Origin: Gemmatimonadales bacterium
GTDB lineage: Bacteria > Gemmatimonadota > Gemmatimonadetes > Gemmatimonadales > GWC2-71-9
Direction: 5' to 3'
DNA: 64,000 bases
Assembly (NCBI GenBank): GCA_041390145.1
Contig: JAWKQM010000005.1
Coordinates: 186,001 to 250,000 of the forward strand
The notes below the pieces were generated by a model. That model was not told the DNA's origin, searched no databases, and saw only the letters and a list, made by a program, of their open reading frames with translations. The first letter of the stretch is position 1; each line of letters begins with the position of its first letter. Position numbers and translations under genes: made by a program. Shown here in pieces: positions 11,196-20,901 of the stretch.

Positions 11196-13499
11196 TCAGC
11201 CCTCCGCTCGGTCGCTGACGACCTCGCGCATCCGGCGTGGGATCGCGTCATCGTACACAGCACGGAGCCGGTCGATCGGCCACCGGTGAACACTGTCGGG
11301 CAGGACGATCGAAAGCTCGCCGCCAGGCGCGAGGACCTCGCCGGCCAGATAGCCCTGCAGCCCGTGCCGGGTCAGGAGCGCCCGGAGACCGGGCAGCGCG
11401 GACGGCGCGACACTCAGCACCACACGGCCGTGATCCTCGCCGTACAGCGCCTGCACGGCGGTCAGGGCAGGGGCGTAGGTGCGAAGGTCGGCGATGGCGC
11501 CGAAGCCCCGGTCGGCGTAGGGGCCGCCGATGGCTGCCTCCGCCAATGCAACTGCCAGGCCGCCCTCAGAACAGTCGTGCGCCGAGCGCAGGAGCCGCGC
11601 GGCGGCGGCCGCCACGAGGAACTGTTGCAGCCGCGCCTCGTGATCGAGGTCCACCGTCGGGCCGGCCCCGCCGAAGAAGTCGCAGAGTTCCGCCCAGTAG
11701 GCGGAGCCGCCCAGGGCCCCCGTACTGCCGCCGACGATCACGATCCGGTCGCCAGTGGCGCGGAAATGACTGGGGACGCGGTCCTCGGCGCGGCGGAGCA
11801 GTCCCACCATCCCGACGGTCGGGGTCGGGTCGACCGCCCCGGTGGGGCTCTCATTGTAGAACGAGACGTTCCCGCCGGTGACCGGCGTGCCGAAGGCCCG
11901 GCAGGCGTCGGAGATCCCGCGGCACGCCTCGGTGAACTGGAAGAACACCTCCGGCTTCTCGGGGTTGCCGAAGTTCAGGCAGTCGGTAATGCCGAGCGGC
12001 TCGGCGCCGGTGCACGCCACGTTGCGCGCCGCCTCCGCGACCGTCGCCTTGCCCCCTTCGTACGGGTCCAGCGCCACCAGCCGATTGTTGCAGTCGACGC
12101 TCACCGCCATCGCGAACGGCTCCGTCGCCACCCGGAACACGCCGGCATCGCCGCCCGGTCCGAGCATGGTCGAGGCTTGCACCGTCGAGTCATACTGCTC
12201 ATAGACCCAGCGCTTGCTGGCGATGGACGGGGTGTCCAGCAGGAATTCGAGTGACTCCCCGACGCCGACGCGGGGCGTCCTGGTCGGCCGTGCCTTGCGG
12301 CGCGCGGCGGCCGCGGGGGCTTCCCGCGCCGCCGGCGAATAGACCGGGCAGTCGTCGACCAGCGGTTGGCCGGGAATTTCGGCGACCGTCAGGCCGTTGT
12401 GCTTGACGCGGAAGAGCCCGTCGGCCGTGACCCGGCCGATGTCCGTCGCCTCCAGCTCCCACTTCCGGCAGACGGCCTGGATGGCGGCGACCTGGTGCGG
12501 CTCGGCCACGACGAGCATCCGCTCCTGTGATTCCGAGAGCAGGATTTCGTACGGCGTCATCCCCGGCTCACGGGTCGGCACCAGCCCGGTGTCGATTTCG
12601 ACGCCGACCCCGCCACGGGCCGCCATTTCCGCGCTCGAACTGGTGAGTCCCGCCGCGCCCATGTCCTGGATGGCGACAATCAGCTTGGAGGTGATCAGCT
12701 CAAGGCTCGCCTCGAGCAGCAGCTTCTCGGTGAAGGGGTCGCCGACCTGCACCTGCGGCCGCCTCGCCTCGCTCTTTTCGGAGAGCTCTTCCGAGGCGAA
12801 GCTGGCCCCGTGGATACCGTCGCGGCCCGTCTTGGCGCCGACGTTGAGGAGCACGTTGCCCACGCCGTGCGCGCGGGCGGTGGCGAGGTCCGCCTCCCGC
12901 AGGATGCCGACGCACATCGCGTTGACCAGCGGGTTGCCGGAGTAGCCGGGGGCGAAGCCGACTTCGCCGCCGAGGGTGGGCACGCCGATGCAGTTGCCGT
13001 AGTCGCCGACGCCGCGCACCACGCCGGCAAAGAGGTACCGGTTCCTCGGCTCGGTGAGCGGGCCGAAGCGGAGGCTGTTCAGCACGGCGACCGGGCGCGC
13101 GCCCATGGTGAACACGTCGCGGAGGATGCCGCCGACGCCGGTCGCGGCGCCCTGGTACGGCTCCACCGCGGAGGGGTGATTGTGGGACTCGATCTTGAAG
13201 GCGACTGCCCAGCCGTTCGGCAGCCGCAGCACGCCGGCGTTCTCCCCCGGGCCCTGCACGACCTGCGGCCCGCTGGTCGGGAACCGCTTCAGCACCGGCT
13301 TGGAGTGCTTGTACGAGCAGTGTTCGGACCAGAGCGCGGAGAAGATCCCGAGCTCTGTCAGCGTCGGCGTCCGGCCCAGCATCGCGACGATGCGGTCGAA
13401 CTCCGAGGCGGTGAGGTTGTGCTCGCGCACGACCTCCAGGGTCACCACCCGCTCTCCGGGAAAGGAGGCGGCCCGGGTGGCGGGTACGGCTGTGGTCAT
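11196..13499 (-). CDS. purL: Phosphoribosylformylglycinamidine synthase subunit PurL
   Basis: 767 residues, the short form that works with separate PurS and PurQ; both are encoded just upstream. LGIFSALWSEHCSYKHSKP near residue 55 is the conserved N-terminal active-site block, KIESHNHPSAVEPYQGAATG is the ATP/Mg site, and LFGNPEKPE-type and SEGGLAVALAE blocks follow in the second AIRS-like half. It makes FGAM from FGAR, ATP and ammonia. The ATG overlaps the stop of the zinc-ribbon gene. A linker rich in Ala/Arg near residues 385-400 differs from close textbook homologues. Confidence 0.96.
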   Translation of the reverse strand: MTTAVPATRAASFPGERVVTLEVVREHNLTASEFDRIVAMLGRTPTLTELGIFSALWSEHCSYKHSKPVLKRFPTSGPQVVQGPGENAGVLRLPNGWAVAFKIESHNHPSAVEPYQGAATGVGGILRDVFTMGARPVAVLNSLRFGPLTEPRNRYLFAGVVRGVGDYGNCIGVPTLGGEVGFAPGYSGNPLVNAMCVGILREADLATARAHGVGNVLLNVGAKTGRDGIHGASFASEELSEKSEARRPQVQVGDPFTEKLLLEASLELITSKLIVAIQDMGAAGLTSSSAEMAARGGVGVEIDTGLVPTREPGMTPYEILLSESQERMLVVAEPHQVAAIQAVCRKWELEATDIGRVTADGLFRVKHNGLTVAEIPGQPLVDDCPVYSPAAREAPAAAARRKARPTRTPRVGVGESLEFLLDTPSIASKRWVYEQYDSTVQASTMLGPGGDAGVFRVATEPFAMAVSVDCNNRLVALDPYEGGKATVAEAARNVACTGAEPLGITDCLNFGNPEKPEVFFQFTEACRGISDACRAFGTPVTGGNVSFYNESPTGAVDPTPTVGMVGLLRRAEDRVPSHFRATGDRIVIVGGSTGALGGSAYWAELCDFFGGAGPTVDLDHEARLQQFLVAAAAARLLRSAHDCSEGGLAVALAEAAIGGPYADRGFGAIADLRTYAPALTAVQALYGEDHGRVVLSVAPSALPGLRALLTRHGLQGYLAGEVLAPGGELSIVLPDSVHRWPIDRLRAVYDDAIPRRMREVVSDRAEG

Positions 13500-13825
13500 T
13501 TCGTCTCCGAGCGGGGGGCGCGCAGGACTTTCGAGATGTCGCGGACCACCCGACCGAGCAGCGTCGGGTCGTCCTTCGCCACGATGGCGGCGATTTCATC
13601 GGCGTCGAGGAAGATGCCCTGGCAATGGACGCAGCGATCCACGGTCACGCCATGAAACTCCTCGTGCACCAGGTCGTGCCCGTCCTTCGGGCACTTCATG
13701 AAGTGGAGCTGTCGTGCCGCCTCCTCGGCGGCCGCCTTGGCGCGCTCACGCTGGGCCTTGAGCAGCTCCGCCTCCTCCTTCGCGAAGTACTCGTCCTCGC
13801 TCTTGCTCGGCTTCTGTGGGCTCAT
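13496..13825 (-). CDS. Small TFIIB-type zinc-ribbon protein
   Basis: 109 residues from the ATG at 13825, 14 bases after the purQ stop; a longer start at 13876 would run into purQ. A charged helix (about 8-38, Lys/Glu/Ala-rich, possible coiled coil) precedes a zinc ribbon: MKCPKDGHDL then VDRCVHCQGIFLDADEI. This matches the zf-TFIIB family, except that the second Cys of the first knuckle is missing (CPKDGH instead of CPxC), leaving Cys45, Cys65, Cys68 and perhaps His50 as ligands. The role is unknown. Its position between purQ and purL, with overlap into purL, suggests co-expression with the FGAM synthase complex. Confidence 0.8.
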   Translation of the reverse strand: MSPQKPSKSEDEYFAKEEAELLKAQRERAKAAAEEAARQLHFMKCPKDGHDLVHEEFHGVTVDRCVHCQGIFLDADEIAAIVAKDDPTLLGRVVRDISKVLRAPRSETK

Positions 13826-13839
13826 GCTGATGGACTCCG

Positions 13840-14532
13840 TCAGGGGGTGGATCGGGCGGCCCGGCCAGGAAGCCATTCCGCGATGGACGTGAAGAACCCG
13901 GCGCCGACGTCGCTGCCGGTCAGCGGGTCGGCATAGCGCTCGGGATGCGGCATGAAGCCGACGACGGTGCCGGCCGCGTTCGAGACTCCGGCGATGTCGG
14001 CCACCGAGCCGTTGGGGTTCTCGCCACGGATGTAGCGCAACACCACTCGGCCCTCGGCTTCCAGCATTCGGAGGGTGTCGTCGTCCGCCACGTAGCAGCC
14101 ATCGCCGTGCGCCACCGGAATCCGGATCTCCGTGCCCCGGGCGTACGCGCTGGTGCAGAAGGTGTCGGTGCGTTCGACGCGAACCCAGACCGGTCGGGAG
14201 ACAAAGGTGAGCCGGTCGTTCTTGACCAGCGCGCCCGGGAGCAGCTGGGCCTCGCAGAGAATCTGGAACCCGTTGCAGATCCCCAGCACCGCGCCGCCAC
14301 CCGCCGCGTGCCGCTGCACCGCCTGCATCACCGGGCTGAACCGCGCGATGGCGCCGGAGCGGAGGTAGTCGCCATAGCTGAACCCGCCGGGGAGGATCAC
14401 GACATCGGCCTGCTGCAGGTCAGTGTCGCGATGCCAGACGAACCGCGCCTCCGCGCCGGCGTTCGCCACCGCGTGATAGGCGTCCCAGTCACAGTTGCTG
14501 CCCGGGAACCGCACGACCGCGACGCGAAGCAT
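13840..14532 (-). CDS. purQ: Phosphoribosylformylglycinamidine synthase glutaminase subunit PurQ
   Basis: 230 residues. VRFPGSNCDWDAYHA opens the class I amidotransferase fold, LPGGFSYGDYLR supplies the oxyanion strand, GICNGFQIL holds nucleophile Cys86, and MPHPERY near the C-terminus holds the catalytic His and Glu. It delivers ammonia from glutamine to PurL. The ATG at 14532 shares a base with the purS stop (TGATG), so translation is coupled. An upstream in-frame Met would overlap purS further and is rejected. Confidence 0.96.
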   Translation of the reverse strand: MLRVAVVRFPGSNCDWDAYHAVANAGAEARFVWHRDTDLQQADVVILPGGFSYGDYLRSGAIARFSPVMQAVQRHAAGGGAVLGICNGFQILCEAQLLPGALVKNDRLTFVSRPVWVRVERTDTFCTSAYARGTEIRIPVAHGDGCYVADDDTLRMLEAEGRVVLRYIRGENPNGSVADIAGVSNAAGTVVGFMPHPERYADPLTGSDVGAGFFTSIAEWLPGRAARSTP

Positions 14533-14780
14533 CAGTCCTCCACGGCCAGGCTGAAGTCTTCGGTCACCGGGTTGGCCAGGAGCTTTTCGCACATCTGCCG
14601 GGCCGACGCTTCCGCGGCCTCGGGGCTCGCGGCGTCGATGGCCAGCTCGATGGCCCGCCCGATGCGGACGTCACCGGCGCCGGAGAATCCCAGCGCCGCC
14701 AGCGCATGTTCCACGGCCTGGCCCTGCGGATCGAGCAGGCCCGCCCGGGGAACCACACGGATATGCACGCGATAGGTCAT
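14532..14780 (-). CDS. purS: Phosphoribosylformylglycinamidine synthase subunit PurS
   Basis: 82 residues, the usual size. YRVHIRVVPRAGLLDPQGQA matches the family start (V-x-V-x-P-x-G-LDPQG), and VRIGRAIELAID plus MCEKLLANPV-ED complete the small alpha/beta fold. It bridges PurQ and PurL in the split FGAM synthase. The ATG overlaps the pssA stop. Confidence 0.95.
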   Translation of the reverse strand: MTYRVHIRVVPRAGLLDPQGQAVEHALAALGFSGAGDVRIGRAIELAIDAASPEAAEASARQMCEKLLANPVTEDFSLAVED

Positions 14781-15619
14781 GGGGTCGAGTCCTCGTCGTG
14801 GTCGTGCCCGGGAAGCGGGCGCAGGTGCAGGGTCTGGGCGTCGGCGGTGTCTTCGGCACGGTCGGAGAGAGCGATGAGCGCGCTGCGCGTGATGCCGAAG
14901 AGGAGATAGCCGATGCCGAAGGGGAAGAGGAAGGTGGAGGGCGCAAAGATGAGCCCGGCCAGGATGCCGACCGTCACCAGCGTCCCGAGGATCCCGCTCA
15001 GGGAGCGGAAGCCGATCCGCGGTGTGCGCGGATACTTCACGTTGCTCAGCATCATCGCCGACAGCGCGAGCATCAGGAAGGTGAGCCCCTGCCGCTGCAG
15101 GTCGAGGTATTCCGGGAACTTCTGGTACCACTGCGTCTGGCTGAAGGCGTAGTACGTGGCGAGCGTCATGCCGGCCGCCGGCGACGGCAGGCCGCTGAAC
15201 CAGCCCGGATTCTCGGAGCCGGCCGCCGTGATGTTGTACCGGGCCAGCCGCACCGCGACCGCCGCCACGTAGATGAAGCACAGCACCCAGGCGAATTTCC
15301 CCGCCTCGGCAAACTCGAGGAAGTACATCAGCAGGGCTGGCGCCACACCGAACGAGATCACGTCCACCAGCGAGTCGAGTTCGGCGCCGAAGCGGGTGCC
15401 GGTATGGGACATCCGGGCCATCCGGCCGTCGAGCACGTCGGCGACGCCGGCGAACACGATGAACCATCCCGCCCACTTGAAATTCCCCTGGGCGGCGGAC
15501 ACCATGGCCCAGATCCCGAAGAACAGGTTGCTGAGCGTGAACGCGCTGGGAATCACGATGATGGCCCGCCGGATGCCCGGGCGGCGCGGTCGCTGTCCGC
15601 CGGTGTCGTGCGCGCTCAT
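14777..15619 (-). CDS. pssA: CDP-diacylglycerol-serine O-phosphatidyltransferase
   Basis: 280 residues. The start SAHDTGG at 15619 gives an ATGA overlap with psd; a GTG two codons earlier is possible. DVLDGRMAR...GAELDSLVD is the CDP-alcohol phosphatidyltransferase motif (DG-x2-AR-x8-G-x3-D-x3-D). About seven or eight membrane helices are visible. It makes phosphatidylserine from CDP-diacylglycerol and serine at the inner membrane. The gene directly upstream, psd, supplies the next step, so phosphatidylethanolamine synthesis is encoded inside the purine run. Confidence 0.94.
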   Translation of the reverse strand: MSAHDTGGQRPRRPGIRRAIIVIPSAFTLSNLFFGIWAMVSAAQGNFKWAGWFIVFAGVADVLDGRMARMSHTGTRFGAELDSLVDVISFGVAPALLMYFLEFAEAGKFAWVLCFIYVAAVAVRLARYNITAAGSENPGWFSGLPSPAAGMTLATYYAFSQTQWYQKFPEYLDLQRQGLTFLMLALSAMMLSNVKYPRTPRIGFRSLSGILGTLVTVGILAGLIFAPSTFLFPFGIGYLLFGITRSALIALSDRAEDTADAQTLHLRPLPGHDHDEDSTP

Positions 15620-16242
15620 GACCACTCCCCGATGATGGAGACGCCAGCCACGGTCCGCTCCCCCTCCGCCACCTTCACGGTCACGCCCTTCGGCAGGAAG
15701 ACATCCACCCGGGACCCGAAGCGGATCAGCCCCATCCGCTCGCCCTGACGGACCGCCGTGCCCTCGCCGTGGTCGGTGATGATCCGCCGCGCGATCAGCC
15801 CGGCAATCTGCCGCACGAGCACCTTCCCGTGCGTCGCGACGATCCCCACCGACGACTGTTCGTTCTCCAGCGATGCCTTCTCGGCGGCGGCGTTCACGAA
15901 GGCGCCGGGCGAGTACTTGCGATAGGCGATGGTGCCGTCCACCGGATACCGGTTCACATGGACGTTGAACACGTTCATGAAAATCGAGACGCGCTGCACC
16001 TCGCCGCCATGGAAGTCGGGCTCGTCAATGCTTCGGACGCTCACCACGAGGCCGTCGGCAGGGGCGATGACCAGCCGCTCGCCCCGCGGACCGTTCCGGA
16101 CCGGATCCCGGAAGAAGGCGATCACCCAGATCGCCACCGGGAGCCAGATGATCGCGGCGGTGCTGTAGCCGAAGAGCACGAGGCTGAGCTCCATGAGCCA
16201 GAACGCCCCGATGAACGGCCAGCCTTCGCGGGCGATCCGCAT
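15616..16242 (-). CDS. psd: Phosphatidylserine decarboxylase (short form)
   Basis: 208 residues, the short archaeal/Gram-positive-like class. N-terminal hydrophobic segments (about 10-43) anchor it in the membrane. SIFMNVFNVHVNRYPVDG is the conserved core and GLIRFGSRVDVFLP contains the Gly176-Ser177 self-cleavage site that creates the pyruvoyl group on the alpha chain. It converts phosphatidylserine to phosphatidylethanolamine. The start codon shares a base with the purC stop (TGATG). Confidence 0.95.
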   Translation of the reverse strand: MRIAREGWPFIGAFWLMELSLVLFGYSTAAIIWLPVAIWVIAFFRDPVRNGPRGERLVIAPADGLVVSVRSIDEPDFHGGEVQRVSIFMNVFNVHVNRYPVDGTIAYRKYSPGAFVNAAAEKASLENEQSSVGIVATHGKVLVRQIAGLIARRIITDHGEGTAVRQGERMGLIRFGSRVDVFLPKGVTVKVAEGERTVAGVSIIGEWS

Positions 16243-17162
16243 CAGCCATCCTCGGGCAGCGGGTGCCCGGTCAGGCGCTGGTAGGCGTCCACATACCGCG
16301 CGCTCGTCGTATCGAGGACCTCCTGCGGCAGCGTGGGCGGCGGCGCTTCGCCATTCCAGCTTCCCTTCGCCTTCAGCGCCGCGAGGTAGTCACGGAGCGG
16401 CTGCTTGTCGAAGCTCGGCTGCCCACGCCCCGGTTCGTAGCGGTCGGCGGGCCAGAACCGCGAGGAATCCGGCGTGAGGACCTCGTCAATGAGCCGGAGG
16501 GTGCCGTCCGCGTCCCGCCCAAACTCAAACTTCGTGTCGGCGATGATGATCCCCCGTGCGGCGGCGTGCGCCCGTCCCGCCTCGTAGATGCGGAAGCTGG
16601 CCTCGCGCAGCGCCGCGGCCTCCGCCTTGCCGAGGGCGCTCGCCATCGTGTCGAACGTCACGTTCTCGTCGTGACCGCTTTCCGCCTTGGTGGCGGGGCT
16701 GAAGATCGGCGGGTCGAGCCGGGCGCTCTCCACGAGGCCCGGCGTCAGCGGCTCGCCGGCCAGGGTGCCCTGCTTCTTGTACTCCGCCCATGCGGAGCCG
16801 GTGATGTAGCCGCGCACGACGCACTCGAACGGGACCGGCAGCGTGCGCCGCACCAGCATGGTGCGGCCCCGGATGGCGCTGCGGTGCGGCGCCAGGTCGG
16901 GGTAACGGTCGATGATCTCGTTGGTGCTGGCGGTGATGAAATGCGACGGGAAGACGTCGGCCAGCTTCCCGAACCAGAACGCGCTGACCTGGGTCAGGAC
17001 CCGGCCCTTCTCGGCAATCGGCTCGTTCATCACCACGTCGAACGCGCTGATCCGGTCGCTCGCGACCAGGAGGAGCTGGTCGGGGCTGGCCTCGTACACC
17101 TCACGCACCTTGCCCGCGCGGAGGAGGGGCAGGGGGAGCTGGCTCCGGAACATGACGGTCAT
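16242..17162 (-). CDS. purC: Phosphoribosylaminoimidazole-succinocarboxamide synthase (SAICAR synthetase)
   Basis: 306 residues. GKVREVYEASPDQLLLVASDRISAFD is the ATP-binding start of the family (split here in my reading as GKVREVY and ASDRISAFD). ECVVRGYITGSAWAEY, IFSPATKAESGHDENV, and IIADTKFEFG with LIDEVLTPDSSRFW are the substrate and metal blocks. It joins CAIR and aspartate. The length is that of the yeast/ADE1-like long type rather than the about 240-residue Bacillus type. The ATG at 17162 overlaps the purB stop; a second Met three codons in is possible. Confidence 0.95.
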   Translation of the reverse strand: MTVMFRSQLPLPLLRAGKVREVYEASPDQLLLVASDRISAFDVVMNEPIAEKGRVLTQVSAFWFGKLADVFPSHFITASTNEIIDRYPDLAPHRSAIRGRTMLVRRTLPVPFECVVRGYITGSAWAEYKKQGTLAGEPLTPGLVESARLDPPIFSPATKAESGHDENVTFDTMASALGKAEAAALREASFRIYEAGRAHAAARGIIIADTKFEFGRDADGTLRLIDEVLTPDSSRFWPADRYEPGRGQPSFDKQPLRDYLAALKAKGSWNGEAPPPTLPQEVLDTTSARYVDAYQRLTGHPLPEDG

Positions 17163-18592
17163 ACGCGTACCTCTGCGGCGTCAGGAGTCACGGCCAGCGG
17201 GCGCGCCCGCTCGGCCAATGGTGCGGCGTATTCCTCGAGAAACTCGGCGACCTGCTCGCGTGCGCGCCCGGTGTACCGGGACGGCTCGAGCTCCGCCGTG
17301 AGGGCCGCCGCCGGGATGCCGGCGAAGGCGGCATCGGCGGCGAGCCGGTCCATGAGACGGTTCGGCTCGCCTCGGGCGACTTCGGCGGCCACCGTCATGC
17401 TGTGGCGGCGCACCACCTCGTGCAGGGCCTGGCGGTCGCCGCCCGCGGACCCCGAGCATCAGCCACCGCTCGGTGGCCATGAACGGCATCTGCGTCGCGA
17501 CATGCCGGCGGATGACCTCGGGGCGCACCTCGAGCCCGCCGGCAATGTTCGCCGCCAGGATCAGGATCGCGTCCGTCGCGAGGAACGCCTCGGGCAGGGT
17601 GAGGCGCCGGTTGGCGCTGTCGTCGAGGGTCCGTTCCAGCCACTGCGTGGCCGCCGTCTGTGCGGTGTTGGCCTGGAGCGACGTCACGAACCTCGCGAGC
17701 CCGCTGATCCGCTCGGCCCGCATCGGGTTCCGCTTGTACGCCATGGCGCTGGAGCCGATCTGCTCGGACTCGAACGGTTCCAGCAGCTCGCCTTCGTGCT
17801 GCAGCAGCCGCAGGTCGCCCGCCATCTTGGAGGCCGACTGCGCCACGCCGGAGAGCAGGTCGAGCACGGTGCTGTCGGCCTTCCGGGTGTAGGTCTGCCC
17901 GGTGACCGCCCACGTGCGGTCGAACCCGAGGCGCCGGGCCACCAGGCGGTCGAGCTCGCGGACTTTCGCGTGGTCCCCGCGGAAGAGCTCCAGGAAGGAG
18001 GCCTGCGTGCCGGTGGTGCCCTTGCACCCGCGGAGGCGCATTCCCTCGATGCGGTGGCAGAGGTCCTCGACGTCCGCGCCGAAATCCTGCATCCAGAGGG
18101 TGGCCCGCTTGCCGACCGTGGTGAGCTGCGCCGGCTGGAAATGGGTGTAGGCCAGGCAGGGCTCGGCGGCGTGCTGCGCGGCGAACCCGCCGAGCGCGTC
18201 GAGCACGGACAGGAGGCGCCCCAGCACGAGGCGGAGGCCTTCCCGGATCACCAGCAGGTCGGCGTTGTCTGTCACGAACGCGCTGGTCGCCCCGAGGTGC
18301 AGGAAGGGGCGCGCGGCGGGGGCCTGGTCGCCGAAGTGGTGCACGTGGGCCATCACGTCGTGCCGGAAGCGCCGCTCGTACTCCGCGGCGGTCGCGAGGT
18401 CGGCGTCGTCGAGGTGGGCGCGCATCTCCGTCAGCGCCGCCTCCGGGATGTCGAGCCCGAGTTCGCGTTCCGACTCCGCGAGCGCCAGCCAGACCCGGCG
18501 CCAGAGGCGGATGCGGTGCGGCTCGCCCCACAGGCGCTGCATGGCGGGCGATGCGTAACGGGTCCCGAGGGGGGAGCGCCAGCGGTCGTCGG

Positions 18593-18596
<4 letters not shown>
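17159..18596 (-). CDS. purB: Adenylosuccinate lyase, with one frame break near its 3' end
   Basis: About 478 residues if repaired. The N-terminal part runs TDDRWRSPLGTRYAS, then HDVMAHVHHFGDQAP, then HLGATSAFVTDNADL. The family signature SSAMAYKRNPMRAERI is present, so it is the lyase/fumarase superfamily enzyme of the animal-like PurB clade. It acts twice in purine synthesis, releasing fumarate. The main frame stays sound to ATERWLMLGVR (about 17450) and then turns into Arg/Pro-rich noise. The expected end, QALHEVVRRHSMTV and SRYTGRAREQVAEFLEE, continues in another frame to the stop at 17159. One extra G in CGCGGGCGG restores GGDRQ. The gene is essential and its neighbours are intact, so a sequencing error is the best explanation. 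Confidence 0.92.
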
Positions 18597-19989
<1,393 letters not shown>

Positions 19990-19993
<4 letters not shown>

Positions 19994-20775
19994 GCGGCAT
20001 CCCCGGGGTGGTCAGCGAATGCCTCCGCCGCGTACTCGGCGGAGACGAAATACAATCCTTCGGGCGGCGCGGGCGGGCTGGTGTCGGCGTTGTCCTCCCG
20101 CGCCAGCAGGGCGGTCATGTCTTCGACCGGTCGCCGATCGAGTCCGATGTCCACCATGGTCCCGACGAGCATCCGCACCATGTGGTGCAGGAAGCGGTCG
20201 GCGGCCACGTGAAAGGTGAACCCCTGGCCCGCGTCCCGTGCCTGCCATTCGGCGCGCCGCAGCGTGCTGCGGTAGTGCGGCTTCGGTTCGCCCTTCACCG
20301 CGAAGGCACGGAAGCTGTGCTCCCCGAGCAGCGTCGCGGCCGCCTTATGGAGCCGTCCGGCGTCGAGTTCGCGCCCCAGCGCCCATTCGTACGGGCGCCG
20401 GAAGGGAGACATCGATGCGGGATCCACTCCCACCACATACCGGTACTCGCGACCACGTGCGCTCTTCCGCGCGTGGAACCCCGGCTGCATCAGCCGGACC
20501 CGTTCCACCCAGCAATCGCGTGGGAGCAGCGCATTGAGCGCGCGCCGGACCGTCTCCGGCTCCCACTTGGCCGGGAGGGCGAAGCTGACCCCCATGCCCT
20601 CGGAGTGGACGCCGGCGTCCGTTCGCCCGGCGCCATGGGCCACGACCCGGCGCCCAGCGAGCCGCTCGAGCACCGCCTCCACTTCCGCCTGGACCGTACG
20701 GCCGGTCGCCTGCCGTTGCCAGCCGAGAAAGCGGCCGCCATCAAAGTGCAACACGGCAAGAAAAGTCCGGCTCAT
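19990..20775 (-). CDS. truA: tRNA pseudouridine(38-40) synthase TruA
   Basis: 261 residues. FDGGRFLGWQRQATGRTVQ is the family start, GAGRTDAGVHSEG contains the catalytic Asp53, and GREYRYVV, HSFRAFAVKG and DRFLHHMVRMLVGTMVDIG are the other conserved blocks. It isomerises uridines 38-40 in the tRNA anticodon arm. It is the first gene of the minus-strand purine run and diverges from trpD across a 126-base gap. Confidence 0.95.
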
Positions 20776-20826
20776 CGGGGCGAAATCTAGCCCGTTTGGC
20801 GGGCCTCCTGCAAGACACGCAAATGC

Positions 20827-20842
20827 TTGTCAGAATTGACAA
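20827..20842. promoter_or_regulatory. Palindrome TTGTCA-GAAT-TGACAA between divergent truA and trpD
   Basis: Two six-base arms in perfect inverted order. The right arm overlaps a TTGACA -35 box for trpD, and the left arm read on the other strand offers a similar TGACAA/TTGTCA element toward truA. It may be an operator, or a chance product of facing -35 boxes. Confidence 0.35.
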
Positions 20843-20865
20843 AAGGCCCTGTTGGCCACTACCAT
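20836..20865 (+). promoter_or_regulatory. Putative promoter for trpD
   Basis: A perfect -35 TTGACA (20836-20841), an 18-base spacer and -10 TACCAT (20860-20865), 37 bases before the trpD start. Confidence 0.5.
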
Positions 20866-20901
20866 TTTCTTGCACTCGTGCGGCCCTGTTGGGGTCGCTG
20901 A

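Noticed and set aside
17400..17470. Programmed frameshift in purB
   Set aside because: There is no slippery heptamer or stimulatory structure, the family is never recoded, and similar breaks occur at other G runs in the window.
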